Assembly: GCA_013399855.1 (NCBI GenBank)
Contig: VXAY01004285.1
Coordinates: forward strand, 127,179 to 191,178
From: Oxyruncus cristatus
Taxonomy: Eukaryota; Chordata; Aves; Passeriformes; Cotingidae
Reading direction: 5' to 3'
Length of the DNA: 64,000 nucleotides
Shown piece by piece: positions 37,301-50,995 of the stretch. Position numbers and translations under genes: made by a program. Every line of letters starts with the position of its first letter. Within the stretch, counting starts at the first letter, position 1. The notes beneath the pieces were generated by a model that was not told the origin of the DNA, did not search any database, and saw nothing but the letters and a program-made list of their open reading frames with translations.

Positions 37301-40300
37301 GCTGAGTACTTGGTTCTTCTCTAACAATTCATGACATCCTAAACACTAAAGGTTGTACTAAAGACAAGATCTCAGAGCACAGCCCAATAGATTGTTCTCA
37401 AAGTGTTTGCCCTTTACAAAGTTATCATTATTGACGCAATATAAACATACTCTGCATCTGACAGAAACTACATGTAAAGAATCCTTCTATATGCTTTGAT
37501 TTTGAGAACAAAAGGGTCCATGTAAATTCCTGTGTTTGTTTAACATACATACACACTAATCAGCCATCCCAGTACTCACAGAGTGAGGCTATGCAGAAAA
37601 CAAGAAATACCTAAACGATACTTAAACCTGCTTTATTTTTGAACTTGCATTCTTTTCTCTATGCTCACAGTCTCCATAAAGCAAAAAACATGGCCTGGGG
37701 GCTTTATCCTGTAGTCCAGTGTTGTACACCTCAAGATGCTTTGAATCCCAAGGAGGTAAATTCTAAGCCCCCGGGGTCCTCTCAGGGGAAGGACTGTCTG
37801 TGGTTCCTGTAGCTCACATGGTACCTACACTTCCAGATCAGAATAATCCCTGTAGAAATCTATAGAAAGTGAGAAAAATACAGGAAGGGAAGTGACCTTT
37901 TACAATGACAAACCATCCATAAATGCTCATGTGAAAACTGATGCTCCACCTTTCAGTAAAAAAGCACTTGCTTGTTATTCTTGAGACAGCAGAGGAGCTA
38001 AATTTTTATTCCAAATCACAAGAGCTGTCATTATCCTCTCCAACCCCCTTCCCCAAGACAAGGAGAATCCCTAATGGCTACAATTACCTTTTCTCACACC
38101 ACTGAAAATTCAGATTTTCAATCACAGCTGGCACCTGTACAAACCATAGTGGAAGACATTCAGGCATTTAGACACTAAGTAGTTGCCACAGTTTTTCCAG
38201 TCTATTACTCAGTGAAGGAACAGATATTGACAGTGTCTATTGGCTAAACTCTTCATGCTTTGGATTTCTTGAGCAAAGACTGACCAGTTTTAAAGATCAG
38301 TTACACCTTTCCTTTCCTGATAGGGATTATCACCTTTCTTTGATGGACAAACTCGCCCAATTATCAGCCTTCGTCACTTCAGTGAAATATTAGTGGCACA
38401 ATGTTATTGTAAGGACTCTGAGCAGCAAGGAATTTAGCAGATGATGCATTTTCTCCCCCACAAGGTATCAATGTGGTTTAATGGGAGCAGATAACTCAGC
38501 ACGAATGTTACCAACTTTATCCACAAAATAGCTGAAAATGTTGGGAGGGTCCCAAACCAATGGAGCTAAGCCAATACGAACTCATCATCATTCTATTCAA
38601 GTTTTCTGGTATTTTCAATTAGTTATCTGTTTTCTGTATTACTGGAGCTTCAAATAAAGAATGTTTAGGTTAATATTTCATCCTCTAGACTTGAGTCTCC
38701 TGTGGCCTGCAAAATATATGTTTATATTTTATCCATAATTTAAGAGTGATGTGAAACCAGAAAGGCAAAAGTCAGTGAAGGACTTCATCCAAAGACACCT
38801 CAAAAATAAGAGTTATGTATTTTGTCGATATGCTATGTATTTGCCTTTAAGAACCTACCCATACAAAGTGACCCTTATTTTCCCTCCAAAATAAATAATA
38901 GCCCCCAATTACCTGTCTTCTTGATATACACAGGGAAAATCATTTTTCACTCATCCTACGGTAACTTTTTTTCATTTCTTAACTTGGAAGATGGGTTAGG
39001 TATGGATGTAAATTTCAGGCATCACACATCTGGTCTGTGTACCACACTAAGAAGTCAGATCACTGCGGGTATTGTACCAAGACATGCCAAAAAACAAGTC
39101 CTTTGTGACCAAAGTTGCATAGAAAGTAAATGGCTTCCCACAGTCAAAGTTCAAACTAAACAAAAGAATAAGGGTTCCTGGATAGTAGTACTATTTCTGT
39201 TGACATCTCTTCTGTACTATTTTGACCACTAGAAAATACCATGAGATTTCCCAAAGATAGACCATGGCTCAGTGACAAATCTGATAGTCAGTCATTATCT
39301 GGCAATATAAACTCGAGGTGGTAGGCTGAAGAGAAGCAGACATTGTCTCAATTTTCAGGAAGGAAAACAGAAAAATTGCTTCCTTTGCAGATTAGATTTA
39401 GAGAATAAAAAGAGTTAGCAGGGAAGTTAGCACCGAATTGTTCTTCTTTTGCCAGACCCTGACTGCAATCCCACTGCTGTCAGTGTACTTCAGGAACAAT
39501 TGTGTTCTGACAGAGACCAGATGCTAAAAACTGACTTTAAAAATTGGTGGCAACAATTTTGCTCATCAATGCTGTGTTTACTTCTGGTCAGGAGATTTTA
39601 ATCCTGCTTCAGCTTGCCTGGGAAAAGGGAAATAACTGATCCCAGTCACTTTATCATGACTTTTCAAAGACAAATATTATTAATATCAACTGTAGAGATA
39701 AACAGCCATCCAGCCTTGCTAGACACCACAGGTCTCTGCACCTGAGCTTAAGGATTGACATAGCCCAACAGTAACAAGAGAGGTTTTTATTAAAGAAAAG
39801 TCTATCCTCTGCAGGCAAACATTTCCAGACTGAGGAGCTGCTGATCTTTGCAACTGACGCGTTAACTCCCTTTATCTTTTCACGTTCTCTTTCCACTAGC
39901 GTCTACTTTGTCTCCCCAATATAAAATAAGGTATGTCCTTCAACATTCATGTTAAAATGGAAATAATTCAAAACTCAGGTAGCATAAAAATCAAGCAATT
40001 TACTTCTGTTCCCTTTCATTCATTAAAATTCTAATCTGAAAGTAGTGGTAGGGTCAAATTTTTTCTGAACTCCTAGTGAACTAATAAGAAATTTCATGAA
40101 CAATGATTTTGATCCATTATGCTGGATGTCAATCTAATGTCTTACTCAAAGGAATATGCTTTAAGTGCAACATAAATGCCAAATCCAGTGAGGAAAAAGA
40201 AATAGATATTTTAGCATCAGTACCTAGTCAATTATTTAGCAGAGCACAGATGCCATGGCCAGTTGTTTTGTTCTTGATTCACCAATGGAAGCTTAAAGAA

Positions 40301-41612
40301 AGTCCACTTTAAATTTATGTTTAAAATTTGCCTAGGTATTTAATTGCTCTATTTAAAAAAAAAAAAAAAAAGAAGAAGAAGAAGAAGCAAATCCAAATTC
40401 ATTATAATACTGATTTGCTCTAGACACAAAGAAAATTGTATTAAATTTACATCCTTACAAATTAAACGGATGATCAGGAAATTTTATACGTTTTTTTTTC
40501 ATTGAACAAGTACAACTAAACGCAAAAAACCATTTGGTGAAACAGTTATTGTTTTAATAAATAAGTGACCATTTTTAGTTACATACTAGAGTTTTTTGTC
40601 TGATTTACATGTTTTTGTCATGCTATCAAAGAACAGAAGTAGTGCTGTGAGTTATATGACCAATTAACATAACATGGAACAGCTGGAGGGAATATAACAA
40701 ACATGTCTAAAAAGTGTTTGTCTAGACTTTTGATCAAATATGGCAAACAAATACAACAGTTTAGAATAGTTAACCAGCCATTAAGCAAAAATTGCAGCTG
40801 GACATACTCCCCAGGTCAAGCTGAGCTGCACAAGAAAAGACTCGCTGAGAAAAAGATGCTCTCTAACATCAAGGCTGACAGGCAGTCTTGAAAGGGCTAT
40901 AACTTGCATCCCACTGTGGATTACTGCAGATTACTGTAGTGTTTCAGCCAAAATATTCTCCCTCAATGCTACTCTTTTAAAAGAGGTTCAGAACAGGAAT
41001 ATATACAGCTTATTCTACTCACCGTTGAATGCTAAGAGAATTCCTTTTGTGCACAGCCAATTTGGCTTTCTGGCAAACAAGTGAAACGAAGGTATTCTGA
41101 AAGCTTCAATCGGTTCTCCTCATTGCATCAAAAGGAGATGTAATCTCTTCTTATATTCCTGATTGTGCTTTCTTGACTACAGAATATATATAAACATTTC
41201 TCAGGGAATATGCATATATCTGTCTTCCCTTTATCTTCAGAAACCAGGAATCAAGTTCCTGTTCCCACACTTTATTTAACAGAAAAATACAATTTGGTCC
41301 TCTTATGAAGCTCTGCAAAGTAATCAAGAAAGCAATTCTTTCACATTATTGTGGGATAGTCCCTCTTCTCACAAACAGATTAATTTTACTTCATGGTAAT
41401 CTAAAGTATTTCACTAAAATGGTTCAAGTTTATAATTCCCCCAGATGATGCTCCAATGATCATTCTAATTTGCTAAAGTGCTTTTCAATTTCCAATGTAT
41501 TTCCAAGTATTGTGCAAAGCAAATTGCAGAATCTTGTTTATGCTCATTCATTCATCACTAAATACGTTTCTCTGACTATCTCCTCAATAATACCAATGTT
41601 ATTTTTTTTAAA
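34327..41612. other. Long unique stretch, no gene seen
   Basis: No exon, RNA gene or known transposon recognised over about 7.3 kb. The 136-codon plus-strand frame at 38822-39232 has no recognisable domain and begins at TTG. 37130-37260 and 35090-35180 are AT-rich and repeat-poor. A poly-A/GAA microsatellite lies at 40355-40388. Confidence 0.5.
40355..40388. repeat. Poly-A followed by (GAA)n microsatellite
   Basis: Seventeen A (40355-40371) continue directly into five or six AAG/GAA units up to about 40388. Confidence 0.95.
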
Positions 41613-41644
41613 GTAACTTTCTGTTACAGGAAAGTAAAAAGGTA
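41613..41644 (+). repeat. Left arm of perfect 32-bp inverted repeat
   Basis: GTAACTTTCTGTTACAGGAA and the following 12 bases are the exact reverse complement of 42601-42632. The match ends sharply on the outer side. Inward it continues only as a shared A/T run after two mismatches. The arm itself holds a small GTAAC/GTTAC stem. Confidence 0.97.
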
Positions 41645-42600
41645 GGAAAAAAAGAGTGAAAATTCTTTCTTTGCTGTGAATAATCCTTTATCATTACCTT
41701 CTTTTTATGTAGGAGCAAAATCTGAACTACATATATTGAATTTTGTAGCTCTTTTTCCCTCCAAATGTATTCTGAAGGGAAAAAACCTGTTATTTAATGG
41801 CAGCTGAAAGGCTTACTTTTTCACTTTAGACAGCTTCTTCATGTCTTTAGTCCTAACACAAAACTACTGACACACTTCTTTTCACACTGTAGTGTACAGC
41901 AACTACAAGGATCCTTTCAAAGCCAAGATGGAAAGGTGTCATTCCTAGCTGTGACCAGACCACAACCTTGCCCTCAGAAGGCCTAGTGGGAACACTGTTT
42001 TTGTGGGGATCACGAAGCCTCATACCAGCCCTATGTCCCAGCTAGCACAGTTACAAGGAAACAAGACAGTATTGTTTCTCAGGTCTAACCTCTCACATGT
42101 ATTTTCAAAACAGACAAAAAGCCTGTGAAAGAAGCCAATGTGAACGTGGTCTGGTCCTTGATTTCAGATTCAAGCCCTGCTGTGTTCAGTAAGACGAACA
42201 TGAGGGAGACTTTTGCCTTTTCTCTAGGCGTCTGTGTAAATGAAATTGTCCATATGGAGGCTACCCCATCAGACAAATTGAGAATCAGAATATTTAGGCA
42301 ATTTTTTATTGTTACTTTTCTTCACCTACTTGCTCTTGTAAAAAATCAGTGTCAGGTACTTTCTTCTTGAACTTGTCCCTCTCCTGAAACACTACTTATG
42401 GACTTCTCAGAAGTAGAAACCTACCTCTTCACCTCTGGGTGTTAAGCATTTGAAATGTCTTTTCAAAAGCTTCTCCCTGAAGAGTGCAAATATTAATTTT
42501 TAGGTCTAGTCTGAACAGCAAGCCGCATTTTTTTATTCCTCTTCCCCTTCAACTAGAAAGAAATACAAAAAAAGAAGATAACTTCAGAGATTTTTTTTTT

Positions 42601-42632
42601 TACCTTTTTACTTTCCTGTAACAGAAAGTTAC
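42601..42632 (-). repeat. Right arm of perfect 32-bp inverted repeat
   Basis: Exact reverse complement of 41613-41644, preceded by a T run (42591-42600) that faces the A run inside the left arm. Confidence 0.97.
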
Positions 42633-43497
42633 AGCTCCTCCTCCTATCAGAAATTGTGCAAACTGCCATTTCAGATGTGTTTTAGAGTCCCAAAAATACC
42701 AAACAAAGAACAAAAGTTGTGAAACAAATGGGAAAAAAAAGTAGGTTTTTTATGACCTCATATTCACTGGTGTTACTAGCTATTATCACATACTATGAGA
42801 ACATACGAGAAAAATTATGTTCTACTGCACTACCCCTTGCCAACTACCCTCCATTGCCACTATGCTTAGCTTTGTATAAAATAAATACTGAAGCCTACCA
42901 ATACCTGATGTGTCCATTCACTTAATTGTTGGAAGTGGTGAACTTGTTTTATTTAAATTTATTTAAATTTTCAGTGTAAGGTTGGTATTTGATATTATCA
43001 TGAAAGAAAGATTAAGCATACCCGACATGAGAAATTACTGGTGCAAAGTTGAGCTTAATTGCTGTGTACACTAGTGCTTGGGAATTCATTCCCAAAAGAG
43101 ACATGTCAACAAAACACAAGCACTTAATTAAACAGAAGTTTTGTAAATTGTACAAATGGTGAAGGTAAGTTCACTTAAACAAAGCAATAAATATTACTAG
43201 AATATTTTTGCAACTGTTGCCTCTCTAGTTGTTAACTTTTGTCAGCACAGCAGAGCTATCACTCGTGAAAGAGCAAAGTGATGAGAATAAATTAACAGCT
43301 GAATTCTGAACTGAGAAATCTTCACTGCTGTCTGCATTTCAGAGCAAGCTCCTTGAACATGTTTGACAAATCTCTTAGAAAAATTATCACCTTTCTCGGA
43401 CTTTCAGAAAAGTTATGAAAAACAACCCAAAGTAATAATAGGGAAAAAAACATTCTTCACAGAAGTTGCAAAACAGCAACAATAAAAAAGGCTATGA
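42633..43497. other. Unique AT-rich sequence, no gene seen
   Basis: No gene or known repeat. A duplicated TTTATTTAAATTTATTTAAA motif sits at about 42950-42970. 43110-43330 is repeat-poor. Confidence 0.5.
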
Positions 43498-43690
43498 TTT
43501 TTCACAATGAGAACAATCAGCCATTGGAATAATATTCCCTGTAAAGTGGTGGATTCTCCAAGGTTGGAATCTTTTAAGATCGAGCTGGACAAAGTGCTGG
43601 CCCATCTAGTCTAGACCGTGCTTTTTCAAGAAAAGTTAAGCTAGATAATCCTCGAGATCCCCTTCCAACATGGTATTCTGTGATTCTATG
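43498..43690 (+). mobile_element. Old CR1 3' UTR fragment
   Basis: TTTTCACAATGAGAACAATC, GCCATTGGAATAATATTCCC, AAGTGGTGGATTCTCCAAGG, GAGCTGGACAAAGTG, TAAGCTAGATAATCCTCGAG and CCCCTTCCAACATGG precede the terminal ATTCTGTGATTCTATG. Order, orientation and terminus are those of CR1. Divergence is higher than in the copies at 29393 and 33849. Confidence 0.92.
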
Positions 43691-46600
43691 TGACTATGGA
43701 ATACAGTACAGTACATGTACAAGCTGGAAAACATAAGCAAAAAAGTAGCTAAACAGTATGTTTTATAGGTGGTCTTACATTTCAGCATGTTAATCTTGGG
43801 TAGGAAGACCTATTCCCAAAAAATAGCCTAAACTTAAACCTCAGTCTGATTTTAACATTTTGAGACAAATTATTTGGGATAAATAATTAGTTATTAAGCA
43901 AACTAAAACCAAACATGCAACACTAGTCCTTTTTAAAGCCTTGCTGAACACTACACAGACCATAGAGTTAAAAAAATAATTTTCTCTGGTTGGTACTTCT
44001 AACAAGAAATCAATTTTTTTTTGCTATTTCCACAGGTTAGTACTTGTATGGTCAGTGAAATGAACTATATATTATTTGCAGGAGGAAAATGTGACAGAAT
44101 TTATTGGCAAGTTTTCATATTCAGCTGCCAGAAGGGAATTCAGAAAAGACAGTCATGACTTCTCCTAAAAATAGGAGTCAATTTGTCAGTCCTTCTGTCT
44201 AAGTCAGTCTCTCCGTCTCTCTCTACATGTACATATTGATATGTATCCCTCCAGTCACTGCTTTGAAATGGCACAGATCAGTAACTGCCCATTAAACTGC
44301 TCTGAGACTTGCGTGAGGCCCTGGTGGTAGTGGTCACCTGTACTCCTTCCTTCAAACTTCACAAACTTCACCCTTTTAATTTTTTTCTTTTAATCCATTG
44401 TTTAGGAGGAATTTTTGCTCAACACCTCTCCCTGCCATCATTCCCCCAAGAACAGATTTACAGAGGAAGAGTATTTCCTTCAGTCTAATGTTAAGCCATA
44501 GCAAGACCAGTCTATGCTCTCTGCTTGAAGGGTGTATAAACACCTCTGTAAGCATCAAAGAATGCTTGCCTCTCATATATCTATCTCAGCAACTAAAGAG
44601 AAATGGTTTTGCTTAAGCCAATGAGTTGTATTATTTCTACATATACACTAAAATTAACAGCATGTGTTTATCACAGACCTAAAATGCTAAACATATCAGC
44701 TGTAATTTTCCAAAAAAGTTCTAATATTGCATTTGTCCAGTAGAGTTATCATGCTCTCTTCAATTTACTCATTGTTCCTAATACAGGCCAGATGCATTGA
44801 AGGTTCATGCAGTTGATCCTAGCCTTCAAATTAAGGCTTCACAGGGTGTTTCAGCAGAGAAAGGCCTCAGACATGTTGCAATCATCACTGTCTCTATTTC
44901 CCTCCTTGTTCACCCAGTCAGCGATCCAAAGGGTACCCTCACTTTCCACTAGATCACTGGGGACATTCCACCTGCTGCCTCTACCTTTCCTGGCACTCAG
45001 TCTGTTCTTTAGCCCTCCTACATCATGCGTTCCCGTTCTCCCCAATCACTTCATAATCCAAACAATTTAGGAGTTTCTTTCAACCTTCTACCAGCTTGTG
45101 CTGGAAGAATCATCTTTGCAATGTTTTATCTAGTTCTCATATTTTTATATTTCCCAATACTGTAATATACTGCAGTCTTATCTCTCAGATTTTTGCTAAT
45201 GTTGATTCACAAGGGGACCAAAGAGGAAAAGACATAAAAAATAGAGCTGCTTCTGGCACCACACCTGGTTAAGATATTTCCACTGTATTCATAAATCCAA
45301 ATTTTAACAACAGCAAAACAAGTGGCAATGCTTTCCAGAAAGGAGTAGCAAATGAATACTACATGGTGCAATTACTGCCTTCCAACTTCTTTATTTTATG
45401 AGGTATTCTCTATGATCATTTCAACTCACATTCAACCCCTTCAAGCAGTAAGAAGTAGCATCATTTCGGAAGGTGTTTTCAGCTAAGTGAAAGCATCTAT
45501 TATTTGCCCTCATCTCCATTCCTGCTCAACACTGACCCAAACAAACATGCATAATTATTTGGTTATTACTGCCCAGGACATGCTGGGTCCCATTTAAAAA
45601 AGCACTTCTTTGTCACTGTGCACAACCCTGCTTTCCCTGGCACTCCTACCCAGTGTCAGTGTATTACATCAGTGTAGTCTCTCCTCTATACACTGAAACC
45701 AGGAGGACTTAAGAAGATCCAACTGCAAGGGAAAAAGTCTCATTTCTTCTACCCTACACATTGCTCCTGGATTCTACTAGAAGAATAAAAAAAAGTTACA
45801 ACGTATTTAAGAGCATCTAGCCAAGACAGAAGGAACTGCAGGTCAGCCAAAGGCTTCATTTTCAGTTAGCTGTCCTCTTCCCTTAATGAACCTTGCCAAA
45901 AGCCCAGGGGAATTCCAGTTTCTCAGGCTAGAAATACCAATATGATAACCCTTCAAAGGGAGGGGTACTTTGATCTCTTGGGCAAAGCTCAGTAAAATAT
46001 AATGTTGGGAATCAATACCACCCTTGCTTGTTGTGATCCTGGGTTCCCCCTCTTCCTTCAGTGATTCTCACTTAGCCAGGCACACAGTAGCCACGGCAAG
46101 ACCAACAACAGGCCTTCCTTTTGCACTCCTCTGCTACCCCTCTACAATAAATCATACTGCAACTCACCCTCTCACTGCACTGACAGCAAAGCACTTACAG
46201 AGAGGAGTCAGTAGCTGCAGCCTCTCATCAGATTGAGGAGATGACCTTGTTTTGTGGCAGAGGATTATTTCAAAAGCTCTGTAGTAAATGCAAATTGATG
46301 TGGAACCAGGACTGTCATTCACCTGTTGATGACAGTGTCTCCCTACCACAAAAAACAGGAGTGACTCTTTGGGCAAATGGATGTGCAAAAAGTAAAGAAT
46401 TCCTGAGTGTTCCTGAACTCCTGAGTGAAATAAATGAATTCAAGGTGTCCTTTAAGCCAAAATGTATGGCACTAAGTAAAATCTCAGATTTCTAACCTGA
46501 TTTCTGGTTAAAAAATTGTCTTGTTCAAGTGTAGTTTCAGCTTGTTCTTGCAGAAAATAGCTTCATCCAGCCATTAAAGATTTTTTGAAGCAGTTCTGCG

Positions 46601-49600
46601 GGCACAAGTGTTGAAAATTGTGAAGTATGAGTTTGTCTGAGGGCTATTAAGCTCACTGAAGGAAGATAGAAAAAGACTAAAAGCTGGGAGAAAACTAAGT
46701 ACTTTTCATTCGTCACTGCTTGCCAGAGAGATACAAATAATCCATCCTGAAGTCTTGTGTTCTTATTCCTGGCAATACAAGTGTGTTCCTCACTCTCAAG
46801 CATTAAAGGCTTGGGGATTGGTGAGGGAAAACAACTTTAGAGAAATCCATTATTAGTAACACTTCCAGTATAATTTCCATATAATCTTCCCTTGACATTT
46901 TTTGGTAGACTAGTCACAAGAATAAATATATAAACGAGCCTTATGAGAGGAAACAAAGACTTTTGGCATAAACTTTTAAAAGGAAAGGGAACTATATCTA
47001 AACCTGGCTTTAATTCATAACTGCATCCAAAAACCAGCCACAAAAATACATTTCTTTTTTCATTGATTGAAAGCCTTATTGAATACAGTAACCTATTAAA
47101 GGAGTCAAGAGGCTTTTTATCATGTGCCAAATGTTAATTCTGTTGGACTAAAAGAATAAACTTCCACCAAGAGCAAAATTTGCTTCCTGGACTGTGCTTT
47201 CACAGTGTATCACAAATCACTGTGTTCATGACACAGTACTTCTTATAAATATGATGAACTGGATTCTATTCTGATTTAGAAGTTGCTTGATGAAATATGA
47301 TTCTTGTATTCTATACATTTATTTATTTACTCTATCTCTTCTTTCAATTATTTCATGTATGTCCATTTTTGTCTGCATTGATATTCTTTTATTGTGCATT
47401 TTTGTGGGCATAACTCAGCATAGATAAGAGTTATGCCAGCCTTACAAGTCAATTTAAATGCATTCATCCTGCCAGCAGTCTGATCAGATTTATGTTTGGT
47501 ACCCAGTTTTGTCTCTCTGCTCAGGAAAGTCATTCAGAGACTTAGGAGAATGAGAAGAATTGTTTATCCATTTTACAGTATATTCTAGGTCAGCATCTGT
47601 TCCTGGTGTCTGCACTGGTTGTATTGTTTAAAACAGCTATCCAAACACTGTATTGAAAAAATAGAGAATTTATAGTTGAATTGTGTCATGGCAAGAACAC
47701 CAAATTTTTGTGTTTCTGAGGGAGTATTATGTAAATATTCTTAAATCAGTGAAATTCACTCAAATGTAATCCAGAATAGCACAGGCTTTAAATCCAACAG
47801 CACATTCTTAGTTTCACCTCCATTCTTATTGCCACTTGTCCTAGAGGCAACCTGGTGTTCTCAGACATGAGACTGTTCTGAATTTATCCTTTCTGGAGAA
47901 AATGTGTTTTACCATTACAAAATCACTGCATGTATTTGACACAGTATTCACATTTTTTGTAAATGTATATTTGAATGATGTGTGTATGTGCTTTCACAGT
48001 TTCCTCTACAAAGCAGGCAACTGCTCCATTTGACAAGTGCTGCTGTAATATACACATGAATTTGCCCCAGCACCTTCTCCCTACCTTGAGAAAGCCAACA
48101 CTCACCTGCAGCAGCCAAGTAAATAGGTCTTGTCTTGAGCTTTACTCTCGATCTGACGTTACTAAACCACTGTCTCTTTGGTAATATTTTCCCAGAGGCA
48201 AGGAGTCGCTGTGTACAAAGACCAAGTAATCCACATGTCTGTCATGGTCTTTCTGACACAGGACCAAGGGCAGAGAAAGTGTCTGTCACAGCTTTCCAAG
48301 TGCAAACTGAGGAGTTTGGGGTTCAAACCTTAGCCCACCTCACAAGAAGGAAAAGTCCTTTCCAAAGGAAAAAGGGGAAGAACATGTAATGCATCCTGTC
48401 ACCCTAAGGAAATACACCATCCTTACAAAACAAATAACAGATATTTCCATCTTTAGAAAGGAAACAAATGATAAAGAGGTAGTTCTTCTGAAGATGAGAA
48501 CAGATGACAGCTTGAAACTGAAAGAAACCACATTTGGTCATCAATAATGTCACCATTAAATGTTCTCTTTCAAATGTCAGCATCCTCTAACTCTGATCTC
48601 AGTAAAGTGGCAGATCTATACCAGCCCCCAGAAACCATAACTTAAAAAGTTTCACTAATTAGGTGGAAGAACATGAGAAAAAGAAAGCAAGAGAAAGAGA
48701 GGTGAATGTGTACATCCTTACAAGGCAATGTCACAAGCATACTTACGAAATACAACTATTTAGCGCGTTTTTGAAATATCTACAGCATGTTGTATTCTTT
48801 CTAAACACAGAGTAACCTCCATCTGCTTCACAATTTTTTTTGTTACTGTCCCAAATTGCATTCAGTTACTACAAATGTTTCTAAACCTCTTATTTTCAAA
48901 AAGAAAAACAGAACAATAAATCTCTTCACTTATAACACATCTCAAGGCCATACTATTATTAAACAAATTTTATTTTGTTCAGTGGTCTCCCAAGTACAGG
49001 ACAGAGGGAAGGATATTTCAGACTAAAAGTTTTGTTTGAAGAGCTAAAAGACTGGGCTGTCCTTCAAATGTTCTTCAAAGTATAGAAATTATTTCCATCA
49101 CAACATCCTGAATGTGTTTTGTGTTTGTTACAGCGATGGGAAAAATGGAGAAAAATCCAGCCTATGACTGAAAGGGGGAAATCTTATGATTCCTTAGTTG
49201 GTTAATAATCAGACTTCATTTTTTAAAAGTTACATCATTCTTTAAAAAATTCAAGTACAGTTCCATAAAAGTATATTTAATGCTAAATAAAAATGCATAA
49301 TTCCTTTTCTAATTATTCTATTTTTAAAAGAATGTATTCACTAGTGAATAGATTGCTGCCCACTTAGGAGTTTAGTAGGCAGACTGAGATTTGTTAAAAC
49401 ATCTCAAACCACTATTAGATAATTTATATTCCTCAGTGGCTCAGGAAATGTTAACAAGATTCAAATAAATTATTAAAATCAATAGATTTGTATGATATAA
49501 TTTATTCAACAATCAGGAATTTCCATATCAAGTCAAGGATGAGGAACCTAATAATGATCCATTATCCTACAGACGTTTGTATATTAACTCTCCCATCTTT

Positions 49601-50961
49601 CAAGCAGCTTCTGCTCTGCTAAAATTATGCAAATTATTAAGGACTTCCAGATGAAAGGACTACTAACACATAGAAATATCCCTTTTTAAATTTTGTAACT
49701 GTTTTGGAGCTAAAGAAAATAAATGTATAAGTGAACCCCTTTCTTTTATGATATTACATGTCCAAGAAGAAGCTGCTATACTTCAAACCTAACAGGAGGT
49801 TTTGCAAACTGAGAGTGGGAATCTATAAATATCTACATTTGCATATGCGTGTTTGTATGTTTATAAAATATATATATCTATAGTACTGACATAGTACTTC
49901 AAGTACTTCAAGACCCAACAGTGCCATTGCTATGAAACTAGGTCTTCTCTATGACAGGAAGCTATTTCTGTTCCCCAAAAGCATTTCACTCTACATTATT
50001 TCATTCATGCAGTGTGTAATGAATAGCAGTTTGTTAGCACACAACAGAATATACTCTCTCTGGAACAGTTCTATGCTTGTAAAGTATCTATTTCCCTCTC
50101 AAACACCATTAATTCTAGAAATATAAAAGCCTAGTTACACATACATCCTCCTATTTCACTTTAATGGCTCACAAAGGAAGCAATACCACTAAATACTAAA
50201 AGATACAAGCAGAATGTCCACATGGAAATATGGTTCCCAAACCATACAATGATAAGGAGGTTATGGACACCTGTAGAAGAGTCAGGCTTCATTCATGTCG
50301 CTGTAAGTACACATACACACATTACTGCAATTACATAAATATGTAGTACTATATTCAATGGCAACTGTCTTACAAGATATTGAAAATTCAAGTGAAAAGC
50401 TGCCAGATTTAGAGTTTCCTACAGGACAGACTGTTTCTTACCCTGAGACAATGTCTGAGCTATGGAGTGAATGAACCTGTTTCTCCAAACCGGTGATGTG
50501 TTTGTTAGATATGGCTGCTAAAACCAGGGAGGTGGGTGATAGGACTCAGAATAGTCTCATATTTAAAGCACTTTAGAAATGCCATCCCCAGTTTCCAGCA
50601 AGCACCAAGCTAGACACTTTCACTAGCCCTTCCAAACTGGATCACTGTGTGATGCTCTTTATCCTCTAGATTCCCTGTTTGTTATTTCTAGTCTTAAGGA
50701 GCTTGGAGCCCTCACACCTGTCAGTTTTGTACAAGCTCTCCTCTAAAAATGTGTGTGGCATTCAGAGCTGCCTGATCTGTTGTAATATTTCAGCTTTCTC
50801 CCTGCAATCTATGTGTAAAATGGGGTGGATGACCCCAGTTGTTGGACAAAGCATTTGATTTGCTGTGAGGTCTCACAGCAAAAACAGCAAAGAAATTATT
50901 AGGATGTGCAATTCTTCTGTGTGGATTCATTTCCACATACTAATACTGTGACAGCTCCATT

Positions 50962-50995
50962 CTCTCCCAGATTATTACCTCTCCCAGATTATTCC
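50962..50995. repeat. 17-bp tandem duplication
   Basis: CTCTCCCAGATTATTAC (50962-50978) is followed by CTCTCCCAGATTATTCC (50979-50995), with one difference. Confidence 0.92.

Larger units (their letters stand above)
41613..42632. mobile_element. Possible non-autonomous inverted-repeat element (1,020 bp)
   Basis: The two perfect 32-bp arms bracket 956 bp of unrecognised sequence, so the interval could be a small DNA transposon or foldback element. There is no obvious target-site duplication: the outer flanks are TTTTTAAA and AGCTCCTC. There is no transposase-like open frame. The 81-codon plus-strand and 63-codon minus-strand frames in the middle match no family I know. A local inverted duplication is the main alternative. 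Confidence 0.25.

Noticed and set aside
38822..39232. 136-codon frame with hydrophobic C-terminus
   Set aside because: It begins at a TTG, has no family match, and its composition is typical of translated AT-rich DNA.
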